A stretch of DNA of 64,000 bases from Pseudomonas poae (GCA_004000515.1 CP034537.1:5036001-5100000), one strand, 5' to 3'; counted from the first letter of the stretch, positions 21,274-31,749 are shown. The notes: a model not told the origin generated them from the sequence alone. Program-made: numbers and translations.

Positions 21274-22059
21274 ATGAGCCTGTTTCGGGAAGTCGGCATG
21301 CACGCAGGCCTGGGCCGCACCGTGGCGCACATCGGCACCGAGCACTTCTGGAAACAGCTGGTGTTGTTGCTGCACCAGAGCTTGGCGTTCGATAACGCCC
21401 TGGCGATTTACTATCCGTTGGAGGGCCCGCCCCAGGCCCTGGAAGAATACGACGCCCAGCCCAGCAGCAAACCGGCATCGATGCTGGTGTACCTCAATGG
21501 TTTGTATTTGCTCGACCCGTTTTTCCAGGCGTGCCGTGAGGGTTATGTGAGTGGCGTTTACCGCCTGGAGGAAGTGGCACCGGACCATTTTCGCCAGAGT
21601 GAGTACTACCTCAACTACTTCCACGATAACGTGCTGGAAGACGAGATGCAGTTCATCCTGCAACTACCGGGTGCGGGTACGCTGTCGTTGTCGCTGGGCA
21701 TGCAGCGCAGGTTCACTGCCGAAGAAACCGGCTTGATGACGATGGTGGGTACGTGGGTAGTGCCGCTGATGCAACAGCATTGGCAGCAAAGCACGCAGCG
21801 TGTGCCGGCCATGGACACGCAGATACGCGATGCATTAAGTCATTTTGGCTGCGGTGTGCTGTCGGAACGTGAACTGGAAGTGGCGCGCCTGGTGTTGCGC
21901 GGGTTCTCGTCCAAGGCCATGGCCGAGCGTTTGAACATCTCGCCGGACACCGTGAAAGTGCATCGGCGGCATCTGTACGCGAAACTGGATATCTCGTCGC
22001 AACCGGAGCTGTTTTCGTTGTTTATCCAGTCGCTGGGGCACGACCTCGAAAACCCGTGA
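21274..22059 (+). CDS. LuxR-type transcriptional regulator
   Basis: A 261-aa regulator. The C-terminal 65 residues form the LuxR/GerE helix-turn-helix (LSERELEVARLVLRGFSSK, then DTVKVHRRHLYAKLDI). The N-terminal 180 residues have no acyl-homoserine-lactone binding signature that I can recognise, although SEYYLNYF and the aromatic residues could line a ligand pocket. Divergent from the permease-aminopeptidase operon, which it likely controls. Intact. Confidence 0.88.
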   Translation: MSLFREVGMHAGLGRTVAHIGTEHFWKQLVLLLHQSLAFDNALAIYYPLEGPPQALEEYDAQPSSKPASMLVYLNGLYLLDPFFQACREGYVSGVYRLEEVAPDHFRQSEYYLNYFHDNVLEDEMQFILQLPGAGTLSLSLGMQRRFTAEETGLMTMVGTWVVPLMQQHWQQSTQRVPAMDTQIRDALSHFGCGVLSERELEVARLVLRGFSSKAMAERLNISPDTVKVHRRHLYAKLDISSQPELFSLFIQSLGHDLENP

Positions 22060-22060
22060 C

Positions 22061-22209
22061 TGTAGTGAGCGGGCTTGCCCCGCGCTGGGGGGCGCAGCCG
22101 CCCTAATAAGACCGCCTCAGTGTGTCAGAAGGACCGAGGTGCCTGGGTTTAGGGCGGCTTCGCCCCCCAGCGCGGGCGGTGCGACGATTCGACGAGCCCG
22201 CTCACTACA
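22061..22209. repeat. REPIN-like element with divergent arms
   Basis: The left arm starts TGTAGTGAGCGGGCTTGCC, and the right arm ends in GAGCCCGCTCACTACA. The right arm contains an extra GGTGCGACGATTCGAC between the CGGGC and GAGCCCGC halves, so the arms are not full complements. It lies between the convergent luxR-type gene and the binding-protein gene and may act as their shared terminator. Confidence 0.75.
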
Positions 22210-22213
22210 CTAC

Positions 22214-23293
22214 TTATTTACCGGTACGGATGGTGTTCCACACCCGCGTGCGAATCCGGTCAACATTCAATGGCATCGCTTCCAGCGCAAACAACTTGCC
22301 CATCATTTCCGGGCTTGGGTAGACCTTGGTGTCCGCCTTGATCGCCGGGTCCACCAGGCTGTCCGCCGCGCTGTTGCCGTTGGCGTAATGCACGTAGTTG
22401 GTAATGCTGGCCATCACTTCGGGACGCAGCAGGTAGTTCATAAAGGCGTAGCCAGCTTTTTCATCCGGAGCATCGGCGGGCATGGCAACCATGTCAAACC
22501 AGATGGCCGCGCCTTCCTTGGGAATGTTGTAGCCGATGTTCACGCCGTTCTTAGCTTCCTTAGCTCGGCTTTCGGCCTGCAGGATGTCGCCGGAGAAGCC
22601 GACCGCCACGCAGATATCGCCGTTGGCCAGGTCAGCGGTGTATTTCGAAGAGTGAAAGTACGCCACGTACGGCCGCACTTTCATCAGCAGGTCTTCCGCT
22701 TTTTTGTAGTCTTCGGCCTTCTTGCTGTGATGCGGCAGCCCTAAGTAGTTGAGCGCAGCCGGCAGCAGTTCCGGGCCGTTGTCGAGGATCGCCACACCGC
22801 ATTTTTGCAGCTTGGCCATGTTCTCGGGCTTGAAGATCAAGTCCCAGGAGTCCACGGGTGCGTTGTCACCCAGCACCGCCTTGACCTTGTCGATGTTGTA
22901 GCCGATACCGGTGCTGCCCCACAGATACGGGAAACCATGAGCATTACCCGGGTCGTTATTTTCCAGGGCCTTTAACAGCACGGGGTTGAGGTTTTTCCAG
23001 TTGGGCAACTGACTCTTGTCGAGTTTTTTCAACGCACCGCCCTGAATCTGCCGAGCCATAAAATGGTTGGACGGGAACACCACGTCGTAGCCGGATTTAC
23101 CGGTCATCAACTTGCCGTCCAGGGTTTCATTGCTGTCGTACACGTCGTAGGTGAAACCGATGCCGGTTTCTGTCTGGAAGTTCTTGGTGGTGTCCGGAGC
23201 AATGTAGTCCGACCAGTTGTAGATCTTCACCGTCTCGGCGGCCTGGCTGATAGAGGCCACCAACATCAAGGGCAACAGGGCAATGGCTTTCAT
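22214..23293 (-). CDS. Polyamine ABC transporter periplasmic binding protein (PotF/SpuD family)
   Basis: A 359-aa periplasmic binding protein with a Sec signal peptide cleaved near QAAET. The opening KIYNWSDYIAPDT is the hallmark of the PotF/SpuD/SpuE group, whose W and D residues bind the amine groups of putrescine or spermidine. GYDVVFPSN and YLWGSTGIGYN are also conserved. No membrane or ATPase components lie beside it, so it either serves a transporter elsewhere or works with the oxidoreductase upstream. It is the last gene of an operon with the cupin and amine oxidoreductase. Confidence 0.9.
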   Translation of the reverse strand: MKAIALLPLMLVASISQAAETVKIYNWSDYIAPDTTKNFQTETGIGFTYDVYDSNETLDGKLMTGKSGYDVVFPSNHFMARQIQGGALKKLDKSQLPNWKNLNPVLLKALENNDPGNAHGFPYLWGSTGIGYNIDKVKAVLGDNAPVDSWDLIFKPENMAKLQKCGVAILDNGPELLPAALNYLGLPHHSKKAEDYKKAEDLLMKVRPYVAYFHSSKYTADLANGDICVAVGFSGDILQAESRAKEAKNGVNIGYNIPKEGAAIWFDMVAMPADAPDEKAGYAFMNYLLRPEVMASITNYVHYANGNSAADSLVDPAIKADTKVYPSPEMMGKLFALEAMPLNVDRIRTRVWNTIRTGK

Positions 23294-23353
23294 GGTTCGA
23301 TTTCCTGGCGGTTTTAGGGCTGTTTTTATGGCAGGCGATCAAGGATCAAAGCG

Positions 23354-23695
23354 TTACAGAATCAATACGTAGGTCTTGCGCACGGTTTCCTGGATATCCC
23401 AGATTCCGGTGCTGTTGGCCGGCAACATCAGTGCATCGCCGGCTTCTATGTGAACGATTTCACCGCTGTCGGGGGTGAAGGTGCAGCGGCCCTGGATAAA
23501 GTGGCAAAACTCCTGGGATTTGATCTGCCGACGCCAGCGGCCCGGGGTGCATTCCCAGATGCCGGTTTCGACGCCGTCGGTGCGCTCCACGCTCAAGGTC
23601 GAGGCCACGGCGATAGGCTCGCCCAAGGGCACAGCCACCGGGGACGAGTCCGGCAGGTGGGCGTTCAGCGTGTCTTTGAATTGAGTGATGCTCAT
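23354..23695 (-). CDS. Cupin-domain protein (DUF861 type)
   Basis: A 113-aa single-domain beta-barrel protein. GIWECTPGRWRR and FCHFIQGRCTFTPDSG match the EutQ-like/DUF861 cupins that commonly travel with polyamine-catabolism oxidoreductases. The start at 23695 follows the oxidoreductase stop by 26 bp. The precise role is unknown; small-molecule binding or isomerase activity are typical suggestions. Confidence 0.85.
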   Translation of the reverse strand: MSITQFKDTLNAHLPDSSPVAVPLGEPIAVASTLSVERTDGVETGIWECTPGRWRRQIKSQEFCHFIQGRCTFTPDSGEIVHIEAGDALMLPANSTGIWDIQETVRKTYVLIL

Positions 23696-23721
23696 GGGTT
23701 TTCCCGTGTGAGTGAAACAAC

Positions 23722-25128
23722 TTACTGCATGAACCCTTCCATGAACCCGGCCACGCCTGTCGCCAACTTGCGGCGCCAAGGGGCGGTGTTGGGATTGGCC
23801 AACACCTGGTCTTCGTGGACGAAACTGCGAATGATCGCGTTGTAGCCCAACCAGCGGCACGGCTCGGGCTCCCAGGGCTTAAGTGCGTCCAGGCCGCGCT
23901 CATGGATAACCCAGGGTTGCTGGGTCAGCGCGGTGTCGCGCCCCAGGATCAAGTCAGCCAGGGTGCGACCACCCAGGTTGGTGGCGCCCACGCCCTCCCC
24001 GCCATAACCACCCGACAACGCAATGCCGGTCTTGTGGTCGCACAGCATGTGCGGCCTAAACTGGCGCGACATACCGAGGTTGCCGCCCCAGGAATGGGTA
24101 ATCTTCACGTTTCTGAGCTGTGGGAAGAGTTCGCCGAACAGGTAGCGACGCAGCTCCACTTCACTGTCAGTCAAATCAAAGTTGTGACGCAGCTTGCCGG
24201 CGAATTGATAGCCGCCACGGGCGCCGAACACCAAGCGGTTGTCCGTGGTGCGCTGGCCGTACGTCACCTGACGGCTGCTCTCACCAAATGCCTGGCCGTG
24301 GCTGAGGCCGATTTGGTCCCACGTACTGGCGGGCAATGGCTCGGTGGCCACGATCAGACTTTGCACCGGCAATTGGTAACGGCCCAGTGGCGGCAAGGTG
24401 TTGGCGTACCCCTCGACGGCTGGCACCACCCAGGCGGCGCGCACGCTGGCCTTTGCGGTGCGCACACGGCCAGACTGCCAATGAGTGGCCGGGGTGTTTT
24501 CGTAGATCCTGACCCCCATGCCCTCCACCACCCGCGCCAGGCCGCGTACCAGCTTGGCCGGGTTGATCGTGGCGACATGGGGCGCATAGATACCGCCATA
24601 GGGCTTGGCGATGCGGATTTGTTTGGCCAGTTGCTCCGGGGTCAGCCAACGGTAATCGGCTTCGGTAAGGCCTTGCGCGTAGAGCTTGTCCAGGTAGCTG
24701 CGCAGGCTGCCTTCCTGCTCCGGGTAACGCGCGGCACAGTACAGCGCGCCGCCCTTGCGGTAGTCGCAGTCGATGCCCTCACGGGTGAGCACTTGCGCCA
24801 CTTCATCGGGAATACCGTGCAACAGGTCAAACGAGGCGCGGCGTTGCTCGGGGTCAAGGCCTGCCAACAGGCGATCCTCTCCCAGCAGGTTGCCCATCAG
24901 CCAGCCACCGTTGCGCCCCGACGCACCGAAGCCGGCGGTTTGCGCTTCGATGATCGCGATGTTCAGCTCAGGGGCTTGGCGCTTCAGGTAGTACGCAGTC
25001 CACAGCCCGGTGTAGCCGGCGCCGATAATGACCACGTTGACGTCCAGGTCGTGCTCCAGCGATGGCCGCGCCACGAGCGGGTCGTCCAACTGGTCCATCC
25101 ATAAACTGATAGTGCGCCATGCTGGCAT
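23722..25128 (-). CDS. FAD-dependent amine oxidoreductase (PuuB-like, DAO family)
   Basis: A 468-aa flavoprotein. The dinucleotide-binding motif VVIIGAGYTGLWTAYYL (about residues 31-47) is followed by FGASGRNGGWLMG, typical of gamma-glutamylputrescine oxidase and related glycine-oxidase-like enzymes. The C-terminus has SGGYGGEGVGATNLGGRTLADL. With the PotF-like binding protein and cupin downstream, it probably oxidises a polyamine or its gamma-glutamyl derivative; the true substrate is not certain. Confidence 0.88.
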   Translation of the reverse strand: MPAWRTISLWMDQLDDPLVARPSLEHDLDVNVVIIGAGYTGLWTAYYLKRQAPELNIAIIEAQTAGFGASGRNGGWLMGNLLGEDRLLAGLDPEQRRASFDLLHGIPDEVAQVLTREGIDCDYRKGGALYCAARYPEQEGSLRSYLDKLYAQGLTEADYRWLTPEQLAKQIRIAKPYGGIYAPHVATINPAKLVRGLARVVEGMGVRIYENTPATHWQSGRVRTAKASVRAAWVVPAVEGYANTLPPLGRYQLPVQSLIVATEPLPASTWDQIGLSHGQAFGESSRQVTYGQRTTDNRLVFGARGGYQFAGKLRHNFDLTDSEVELRRYLFGELFPQLRNVKITHSWGGNLGMSRQFRPHMLCDHKTGIALSGGYGGEGVGATNLGGRTLADLILGRDTALTQQPWVIHERGLDALKPWEPEPCRWLGYNAIIRSFVHEDQVLANPNTAPWRRKLATGVAGFMEGFMQ

Positions 25129-25177
25129 GCCCGGTTCCCCACCCTCGTTACGATAGGGTGGATCCTAGGGCGCGGTG

Positions 25178-25986
25178 TCAGGGGCTGTCTTGTGCGCGTG
25201 CACGCAAAGAAATTTGTTTGACGTAAGCCTTGGGCGATTGGCCTGTGTGTTGGCGGAACGCGTTGTAGAACGCCGACAACGAATTGAAACCGGCAGCAAA
25301 CGCCAGGTCATCGACCTTGATCGGCGGCGCGGCCTTGTCCAGTGCGTCCAGCAAATGCTGAAGACGGGCCTGGTTGACGTAACGGTAGAAGCTTTGCCCC
25401 AGCACCTGGTTCAGCAGGTAGGAAATCTGATTGCGGCTGTAGCCACACTCCTTGGATACCCGTTGCAAGTCCAGCTCAGGGTCCAGATACGGCTGCTTGC
25501 GCTCAAAGTACTGCTGCAAGTCATTGGCCATATGCCCGAGTTGCTGGGGCGACAACCCAAGGCGGCTGACCGTCGGACGCATCGCTTGGGCCGGCGGTTC
25601 ATGCACCAGCGAGGCGTATTCATTGACCCGCCAGATCAGCCCATCGCGCACGGTAATCGCTTCACTGGTGCGAAACGACACCAGGCCGTGGCCACCCGCA
25701 AGGTGATGCGGTACTGGATAAACGCGGTGTCGCCGTCGGCGCGGATGCGGTCGGTGTGTTCGATCGCCTCGTCGGCCTCGCGAGGCATGCTGGCTTGCAG
25801 GTATTCACGCAACTCGGCGTGGCCGATGACACGGTTCTGGAAGAAGTCGTGGTACTGGATGTCCGGGTGGTAGTAGGACATTACGCCGTCCAAATCCCGA
25901 TGCCGCCAGCACAGATGGTGGCGAAGGACCAGGTCACCCGTGGCTTGGGTGTGCAGGTTGTCATCGTCTGGGGCGATGTTTGGCAT
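25178..25986 (-). CDS. SnoaL-like domain fused to AraC-type regulator (frameshifted)
   Basis: About 269 aa when repaired. The N-terminal half is a SnoaL/NTF2-like cone domain (HHLCWRHRDLDGVMSYYHPD, HDFFQNRVIG), and the C-terminal half is an AraC helix-turn-helix pair (KECGYSRNQISYLLN, DDLAFAAGFNSLSAFYNAF). One G is missing near 25692-25693: repair gives ITLRVGGHGLVSFRTSEA and links the domains in frame. I place the start at 25986 (MPNIAPDDD). It is 49 bp upstream of the amine oxidoreductase on the same strand and is its likely regulator, with the cone domain as the ligand pocket. Confidence 0.82.
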
Positions 25987-26243
25987 GGATGGCTCTGGGG
26001 CGGGTAAACCGTGGAGATTGCCGAATTTTACAGGCTTCGACAATGGCCAATCGACAGTTCCGGATAATGGCCCTTTGCCCAATCCATCGGTAGGACATGA
26101 CCTACATCATAGTTATGGAAAACAACCGCCGAACGGAGCGAAAAAACTCACCTCGGGCCCACCCACGAGTGCTATTTTTATTCCTTCGACGCCACGACCA
26201 GTGAAGGTCATGGCCCCCTGACGCGAGCTAAAGGAAGCGCTCA

Positions 26244-26516
26244 ATGAACAAGGTGGGCAAGATGAATAAAGTGACGTTCCCGAATGCGTGCCAACTGATG
26301 CGCTGGCACTTTCATCCGATGGGCTTCGAGGGCAGCATGGACGCACCCGGCAGCATGGTCGCCCGCCTGTTCGACCGCGCCAGCGGCGAAACGCTGATCG
26401 CCATTGCCGGCATCCCTTGCGCCACGGTGATGAATGCGGCAGATGTGGAGCGGATTATCGAGGCGGTGGAGGATGAACTGGAGGCGTTTGTGCCACCCGT
26501 GTCATTGCGGGCCTGA
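26244..26516 (+). CDS. DUF1652 family protein
   Basis: A 90-aa protein that I recognise as the Pseudomonas-type DUF1652 family, by CQLMRWHFHPMGFEG and the VMNAADVERIIEAVEDEL tail. AAGGA precedes the start at 26244; a second ATG six codons later is also possible. No function is established. It stands alone between two minus-strand genes. Confidence 0.8.
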   Translation: MNKVGKMNKVTFPNACQLMRWHFHPMGFEGSMDAPGSMVARLFDRASGETLIAIAGIPCATVMNAADVERIIEAVEDELEAFVPPVSLRA

Positions 26517-26526
26517 CGCCCGATTT

Positions 26527-26606
26527 TCAGGCGAAGGCGGTGTGTCAGTCTGTGCAGATGCTGGCTGACCCACCGCTTTCGCAGGCTAGCCAGCTCCCAC
26601 ATTTGG
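26527..26606. repeat. Degenerate intergenic repeat
   Basis: GGCGAAGGCGGTGTGTCAG on the left and CAGCTCCCACATTTGG on the right match the arms of the perfect repeat at 30004-30090, but the pairing between arms is decayed. It lies between the DUF1652 gene and the convergent helicase gene. Confidence 0.6.
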
Positions 26607-26639
26607 ATGTGTGCCAGGCTTGAGAGCTGCGTTCAGCTG

Positions 26640-29086
26640 CTAATTGCGTTGATCGTCGAAGAAGGCCTTCTTGCCATCCACCCGTTCTGACGCCTTCGGC
26701 ACATTGACTGCCTGGCCTTCTGGCTTCTCCACATACCAATAGCAATGGCTCACTGCCCGGGTAATGCCCACATAGGCCAGGCGTAATACTTCGTCTTTTT
26801 GCGCAGAGTCATACGGCTCACTGTCACCTTCCTTACTCAGACCCGCCATGCGATATACCTGGTTCTTATAGGGGATCGGGTGACGTGCTGGCAATCCCCA
26901 AACAGGAATACCGCATCTGCCTGCAGGCCCTTGGCACTGTGATAGGTCAGCTGTTTCAGCCTGCGAGACGCCGGCGGCAAGCTAGAATCCACATTAAGTA
27001 CAGACTGAATATGCTCTTGTATCAATAACTTATCGCTACTTTTTCGATACAGCATCAACACGCTTTCGCCCTGTTGATAGTGCTTGAGCAACTGCCGCCC
27101 TAGAGCCGCCTCATCCCGCTCCAGCACCGCGACCGGCACCAGTGTCTTGGGCGCACCACTGGCCTTGGCTTTTTTACCGGGGATCGCCGGTGCTGCGCGC
27201 ACAATGTGCTCGGCGGCATCGATGATGTGTTGATGGCTGCGGTAGTTCTCACTCAGCATCACGCGGGTGGTGCTCGGCGATGGGAATTCCTTGTTGAATT
27301 CCATGAAGTATTTGGGCGAACTGCCACGCCAGCCGTAAATCGACTGCCAGTCATCGCCTACGCACAGCAGTGACGAATGCTGGGCACCGCGCCCCACATG
27401 CATGGCAGGGCCGCGGCTGCGAATCTCGCGCAGGCTGGCGCGCAACCAGGAAACGATCTGCGGGGAAACGTCCTGGAACTCGTCGATCATCAGGTGCGAC
27501 AACGGCCGCAGCAACGGATCACTGAGCAGCTTGAGGTTTTCCGGGGTGTTCTCGCCGAACAGCGAGAACATACGGTTGTACGTCATGATCGGCGGCGACT
27601 GGTCCAGCAGGTGGTCTTCCAGGGCCTTCCAGAAAATGCTCAGGGCTTCAAAAAACAAGCGGTCCGGGTCATCTTTGGCAAAGCTCATCTGGCCCACTGC
27701 GGTGGGCACGTCCAGGCCGAGGTTTTCGATAAACCCGGCGGCGGTCACAAAACTGTCCAGCAACGGCGCTGATGCCAGTTCGCCCTTGACCTTGTAATCA
27801 AAGCCAGGCCCGGCAGCGGCATCGCCGGCCAGACTGCTCAAAAGCCTCTTTGAAGACTCATAACTATCTATCCAGATCAAAGGCTTACGACAGAAAGCTT
27901 GAAACAGGGTGCGTTTTACTGCCCACTCAGCACGCACTGAAAGTTTCGAGTTCGGCCGGCTGACCTGGGCGTTTTCCCGCGAGTCGAAGCCCAGCACCAC
28001 CCAGGCATCCAGCTCGGGAATGTAGCCATGGCAGTGGAACTGCGCGCCGTTGATCTCCACTGGCTGACGGTTAGGCTCTATGCCCTTGATCGGCCAGGCC
28101 CCTGCACGGAACCACAGGTCTTCGATCACGTCGCAGAGCTCTTCATCGCGCTTGGCCGCCAGTTCGGTCACCGCCACACGCTTCTGCACATCTGGGTGAT
28201 CGCGCTCCAGCTCCTTGAGTTGCAGGCCATGGCGGGCCAACGGTGCGATCAATTCGCGAAAGCGCGCGTGCTGGCCATGCAGGCGGTGGTAGCAGGCATT
28301 CATGTGCTGGCGTTGAGCTTCATTGATGCGCAGGTCGAACGGGTTGCTGTCGGCATCCTCAAAGCCCGCCCCCAGGTTCTCGAACGCTTGCAAGCGCTCA
28401 AAGCCCGGCAGGCTGCGCACCATCGGCAGGATACGCGAGTGAAAGGTGCGCACCACTGCCTGGGCCTCCTTGATACCAAGGGGTTGGCCCCACACGCTCA
28501 GAATTTCCATGAGCTTGTTGATGAAGTCCTTGCGCGACTCCCGAGTGAAGGTGACCACGGTCATAGAACTCAGCTCGAAGCCCAGGTAATGGGTCAGCAG
28601 CAAAATACGCAGTACCAGCGAAGTGGATTTGCCCGCGCCCGCACCGGCAATCACTGAGGTAGACGGCGTATCGCTGAAAATCATCTTCCATTGCGCCGCA
28701 CTGGGCTGGGCGTGGGCCGGCAGCAAGCGCGCCACGTCGGCCTTGATGCGCTTCTTCAATTCGGCAGTGAGCGGCAGTCGCCAATCATCGAACAGACTGT
28801 CGTCTACCCCAGGCGCACGGTGCTCGTCCGGGCGGAAGTCGCGGATCAACAGGACTTGGCGCCCTTCTTCGATGCCATCGGCCTTGCCTTCGCGGTAGCC
28901 GTATTCCACGCCTGCCTCGTGACCGCTACGAAAACCATCGGCCTGGCCATGCAGCCAGGAAAACCGATGCTGGGCGCGCAAACGGGTCAAGCCATGGCCA
29001 AACAGACGTGCGGCGAGGCGTTTGAGCAAGGGCATTTCCGCGAGTGGACGCAGTTCGGGAGGCAGATCAGGCTGTTGTTGCGGCAC
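26640..29086 (-). CDS. UvrD/Rep-like superfamily I DNA helicase (frameshifted)
   Basis: About 815 aa when repaired. Superfamily I motifs are present: motif I AGAGAGKSTS, motif II LMIDEFQDVSP, GDDWQSIYGWRGS (motif III), SENYRSHQ (motif IV), HSAKGLQADAVFL (motif V) and RLAYVGITRA (motif VI). About 130 N-terminal residues of unknown fold, with HGQADGFRSGHEAG, precede the helicase core. One base is missing in the plus-strand G run at 26871-26874: adding it gives HVTRSPYKNQVYRMAGL and joins motif V to motif VI. The start is GTG at 29086. It probably removes proteins or displaced strands from DNA; a specific role is not evident. Confidence 0.88.
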
Positions 29087-29305
29087 GCGGACTCCTGCGG
29101 TGTGCTTGGCGTTAACGAGTGGGCCATGGTCGCCGGAATCGGCGCCGAGTTCCAGCCAATTGCTTACCTGTCATGCAGTTAGCCGTTGAAGTGAAAGTCA
29201 AAACGCCAGCAATCAATCTAATCTACCGATAGGAATCAGGCATTTTTTACGCTTTTTATCGATCATGGGCTGACGGATCATAGCCGGCATCAACAGGAGA
29301 CGATC

Positions 29306-30001
29306 ATGCTTGAACTTCGACCTTTCAACTCCCTGGGCGGCGCCCATCACGGCTGGCTTGACGCTCATCACCATTTTTCGTTTGCCGAATACCATGATCC
29401 CAAGCGCATGCATTGGGGCAACCTGCGGGTGTGGAACGATGACATCATCGCGCCGGGCACCGGCTTCCCCCAGCACCCGCATCGAGACATGGAAATCATC
29501 ACCTACGTGCGCGAAGGCGCCATCAGCCATGCCGATAACCTGGGCAACAAAGGCCGCACCGAAGCTGGCGATGTGCAGGTGATGAGTGCGGGCACCGGGA
29601 TCGCCCATAGCGAATACAACCTGGAAGCCACGCCGACCAAGATCTTCCAGATCTGGATCATCCCCAACGAAGGCGGCCTGCCGCCGTCGTGGGGCGCCAA
29701 GCCGTTTCCGAAAGACGGTCGCGAAGGTTTTGTGACCCTGGCCAGTGGCAAGGCCGGTGACAGCGAGAGCCTGCGCATTCGTGCCGATGCACGGTTGGTG
29801 GCGGCGACGCTCAAAGCCGGGGAAAGTGCGGAGTATCGATTGGACAGCGGACGCCGTGCGTATCTAGTGCCGGCAACGGGTGTGATTGAGATCAATGGCT
29901 TGCGGGCGCAAGCTCGGGATGGTGTAGCGGTTGAAGATGAGCAAGTGTTACGGGTGACGGCGATTGAGGACAGCGAGATCGTCTTGGTGGACCTGGCCTG
30001 A
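29306..30001 (+). CDS. Pirin family protein (YhhW-type bicupin)
   Basis: A 231-aa bicupin. The N-terminal cupin has the iron-binding pattern GFPQHPHRDMEIITYV with the H-x-H pair, and later GIAHSEYN and FQIWIIP. E. coli YhhW is a pirin with quercetinase activity; other pirins act as redox-linked cofactors. The ribosome site AGGAG lies 7 bp before the ATG. It is monocistronic and followed directly by a perfect inverted repeat. Confidence 0.92.
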   Translation: MLELRPFNSLGGAHHGWLDAHHHFSFAEYHDPKRMHWGNLRVWNDDIIAPGTGFPQHPHRDMEIITYVREGAISHADNLGNKGRTEAGDVQVMSAGTGIAHSEYNLEATPTKIFQIWIIPNEGGLPPSWGAKPFPKDGREGFVTLASGKAGDSESLRIRADARLVAATLKAGESAEYRLDSGRRAYLVPATGVIEINGLRAQARDGVAVEDEQVLRVTAIEDSEIVLVDLA

Positions 30002-30003
30002 AT

Positions 30004-30090
30004 GTGGGAGCGGGCTTGCTCGCGAAGGCGGTGTATCAGAAACACATTCAGTGACTGACACTCCGCCTTCGCGAGCAAGCCCGCTCCCAC
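30004..30090. repeat. Perfect 28-bp inverted repeat (REPIN-type)
   Basis: Bases 30004-30031 and 30063-30090 are exact complements (arms begin GTGGGAGCGGGCTTGC) with a 31-bp spacer. The element lies 2 bp after the pirin stop and 16 bp before the convergent pgm stop, so it can also act as a two-way transcription barrier. Confidence 0.85.
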
Positions 30091-30106
30091 CTTTGGTTTT
30101 GCCGTG

Positions 30107-31749
30107 TTACTGGGAGATCGCGCCGTCTACCAGCACCTGGGCCTCTTCCACCAATTGCTTGAGGTGATCCTCGCCAATAAAGCTCTCGGCGTAGATCTTG
30201 TAGATGTCCTCGGTACCCGACGGACGCGCGGCAAACCAGCCGTTTTCGGTCATGACTTTCAAGCCGCCAATCGCTTGGTTATTGCCCGGCGCGTGACTGA
30301 GGATTTGCTGAATGCTTTCCCCGCCAGTTGGGTGGACGTCACCTGCTCCGGCGACAACTTACCCAACAGCGCTTTCTGCGCCGGCGTGGCCTTGGCGTCG
30401 ACACGAATAGCGAACGGCTCGCCCAAGGCGTCGGTCAGGCCACGGTAGATCTGGCTCGGGTCCTGGCCTTTGCGCGAGGTCATTTCTGCCGCCAACAGCG
30501 CCGGGATCAGGCCGTCCTTGTCAGTGCTCCACACGGTGCCGTCTTTGCGCAGGAACGAGGCGCCGGCGCTTTCTTCGCCGCCAAAGCCCAGCGAACCTTC
30601 GAACAAGCCGTCGGCGAACCATTTGAAGCCTACCGGCACTTCGTACAGACGACGGCCAATGCGTGCAGCAACGCGGTCGATCAAGCCACTGCTGACCACG
30701 GTCTTGCCCACGGCCGCGTCGGCGCGCCAATCCGGGCGGTTCTGGAACAGGTAGTCGATGGACACCGCGAGGTAGTTGTTCGGCGCCAACAGGCCGCCAG
30801 ACGGTGTGACGATGCCGTGACGGTCGTGGTCTGGGTCGCAGGCGAAAGCAACGTCAAAACGTTCCTTGAGACCGATCAGGCCTTGCATGGCGTAGCTGGA
30901 CGACGGGTCCATGCGGATCTGGCCGTCCCAGTCGACACTCATGAAACGGAAGGTCGAATCGACTTCGGTGTTTACCACGTCCAGGTTCAGACGGTAATGC
31001 TCGGCAATCGCCGACCAGTAACGCACCCCTGCTCCGCCCAACGGATCCACGCCCAGGCGCAGGTCGGCGCTGCGGATGGCGTCCATGTCGATCACATTGA
31101 TCAGGTCGGCCACGTAGCTGTTGAGGTAGTCATGACGGTGGGTAGTGTCGGCCTTGAGTGCCTGGGCGTGGGTGATGCGCTTGACCCCGGCGAGCTTGTT
31201 GGCCAGCAACTCGTTGGCCTTGGCTTCGATCCATTTGGTGACGTGGGTATCGGCCGGGCCGCCGTTCGGCGGGTTGTACTTGTAGCCGCCGCTCTGTGGC
31301 GGGTTGTGGGACGGCGTGATCACGATGCCGTCAGCCAAGCCACTGGTGCGGCCACGGTTGTAGCAGATGATGGCGTGGGAAATCGCCGGGGTCGGCGTGT
31401 ATTCATCACCTTCAGCCAGCATCACATGCACGCCGTTGGCGGCCAGCACTTCCAGCGCACTGGCACCGGCAGGCGTCGACAGCGCATGAGTATCCAAGCC
31501 AACAAACAGCGGGCCATTGATACCTTGCGCTTCGCGGTACAGGCAAATGGCCTGGCTGATGGCGAGCACATGCCATTCATTGAAACTCAGCTCGAACGAA
31601 CTGCCACGGTGCCCCGAGGTACCGAAGGCCACGCGCTGGGTAGAGATTGCTGCATCAGGCTGGCCGGTGTAATAGGCCGTGACCAGTCGCGGGATATCCA
31701 CCAGCAACTGGGCTGGCGCCGGTTTGCCCGCAAAAGGACTGATTGTCAT
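30107..31749 (-). CDS. pgm: Phosphoglucomutase, alpha-D-glucose phosphate-specific (frameshifted)
   Basis: Interconverts glucose-1-phosphate and glucose-6-phosphate. About 547 aa when repaired, the usual length. The active-site phosphoserine loop [10 protein letters not shown], the metal loop [11 protein letters not shown] and the sugar-binding GGEESAG are all present. One G is missing in the plus-strand C run at 30319-30322: adding it turns [10 protein letters not shown] into [15 protein letters not shown] and restores the phosphate-binding C-terminus with [15 protein letters not shown]. Such an important enzyme broken only by a homopolymer indel argues for a sequence error. Confidence 0.93.
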
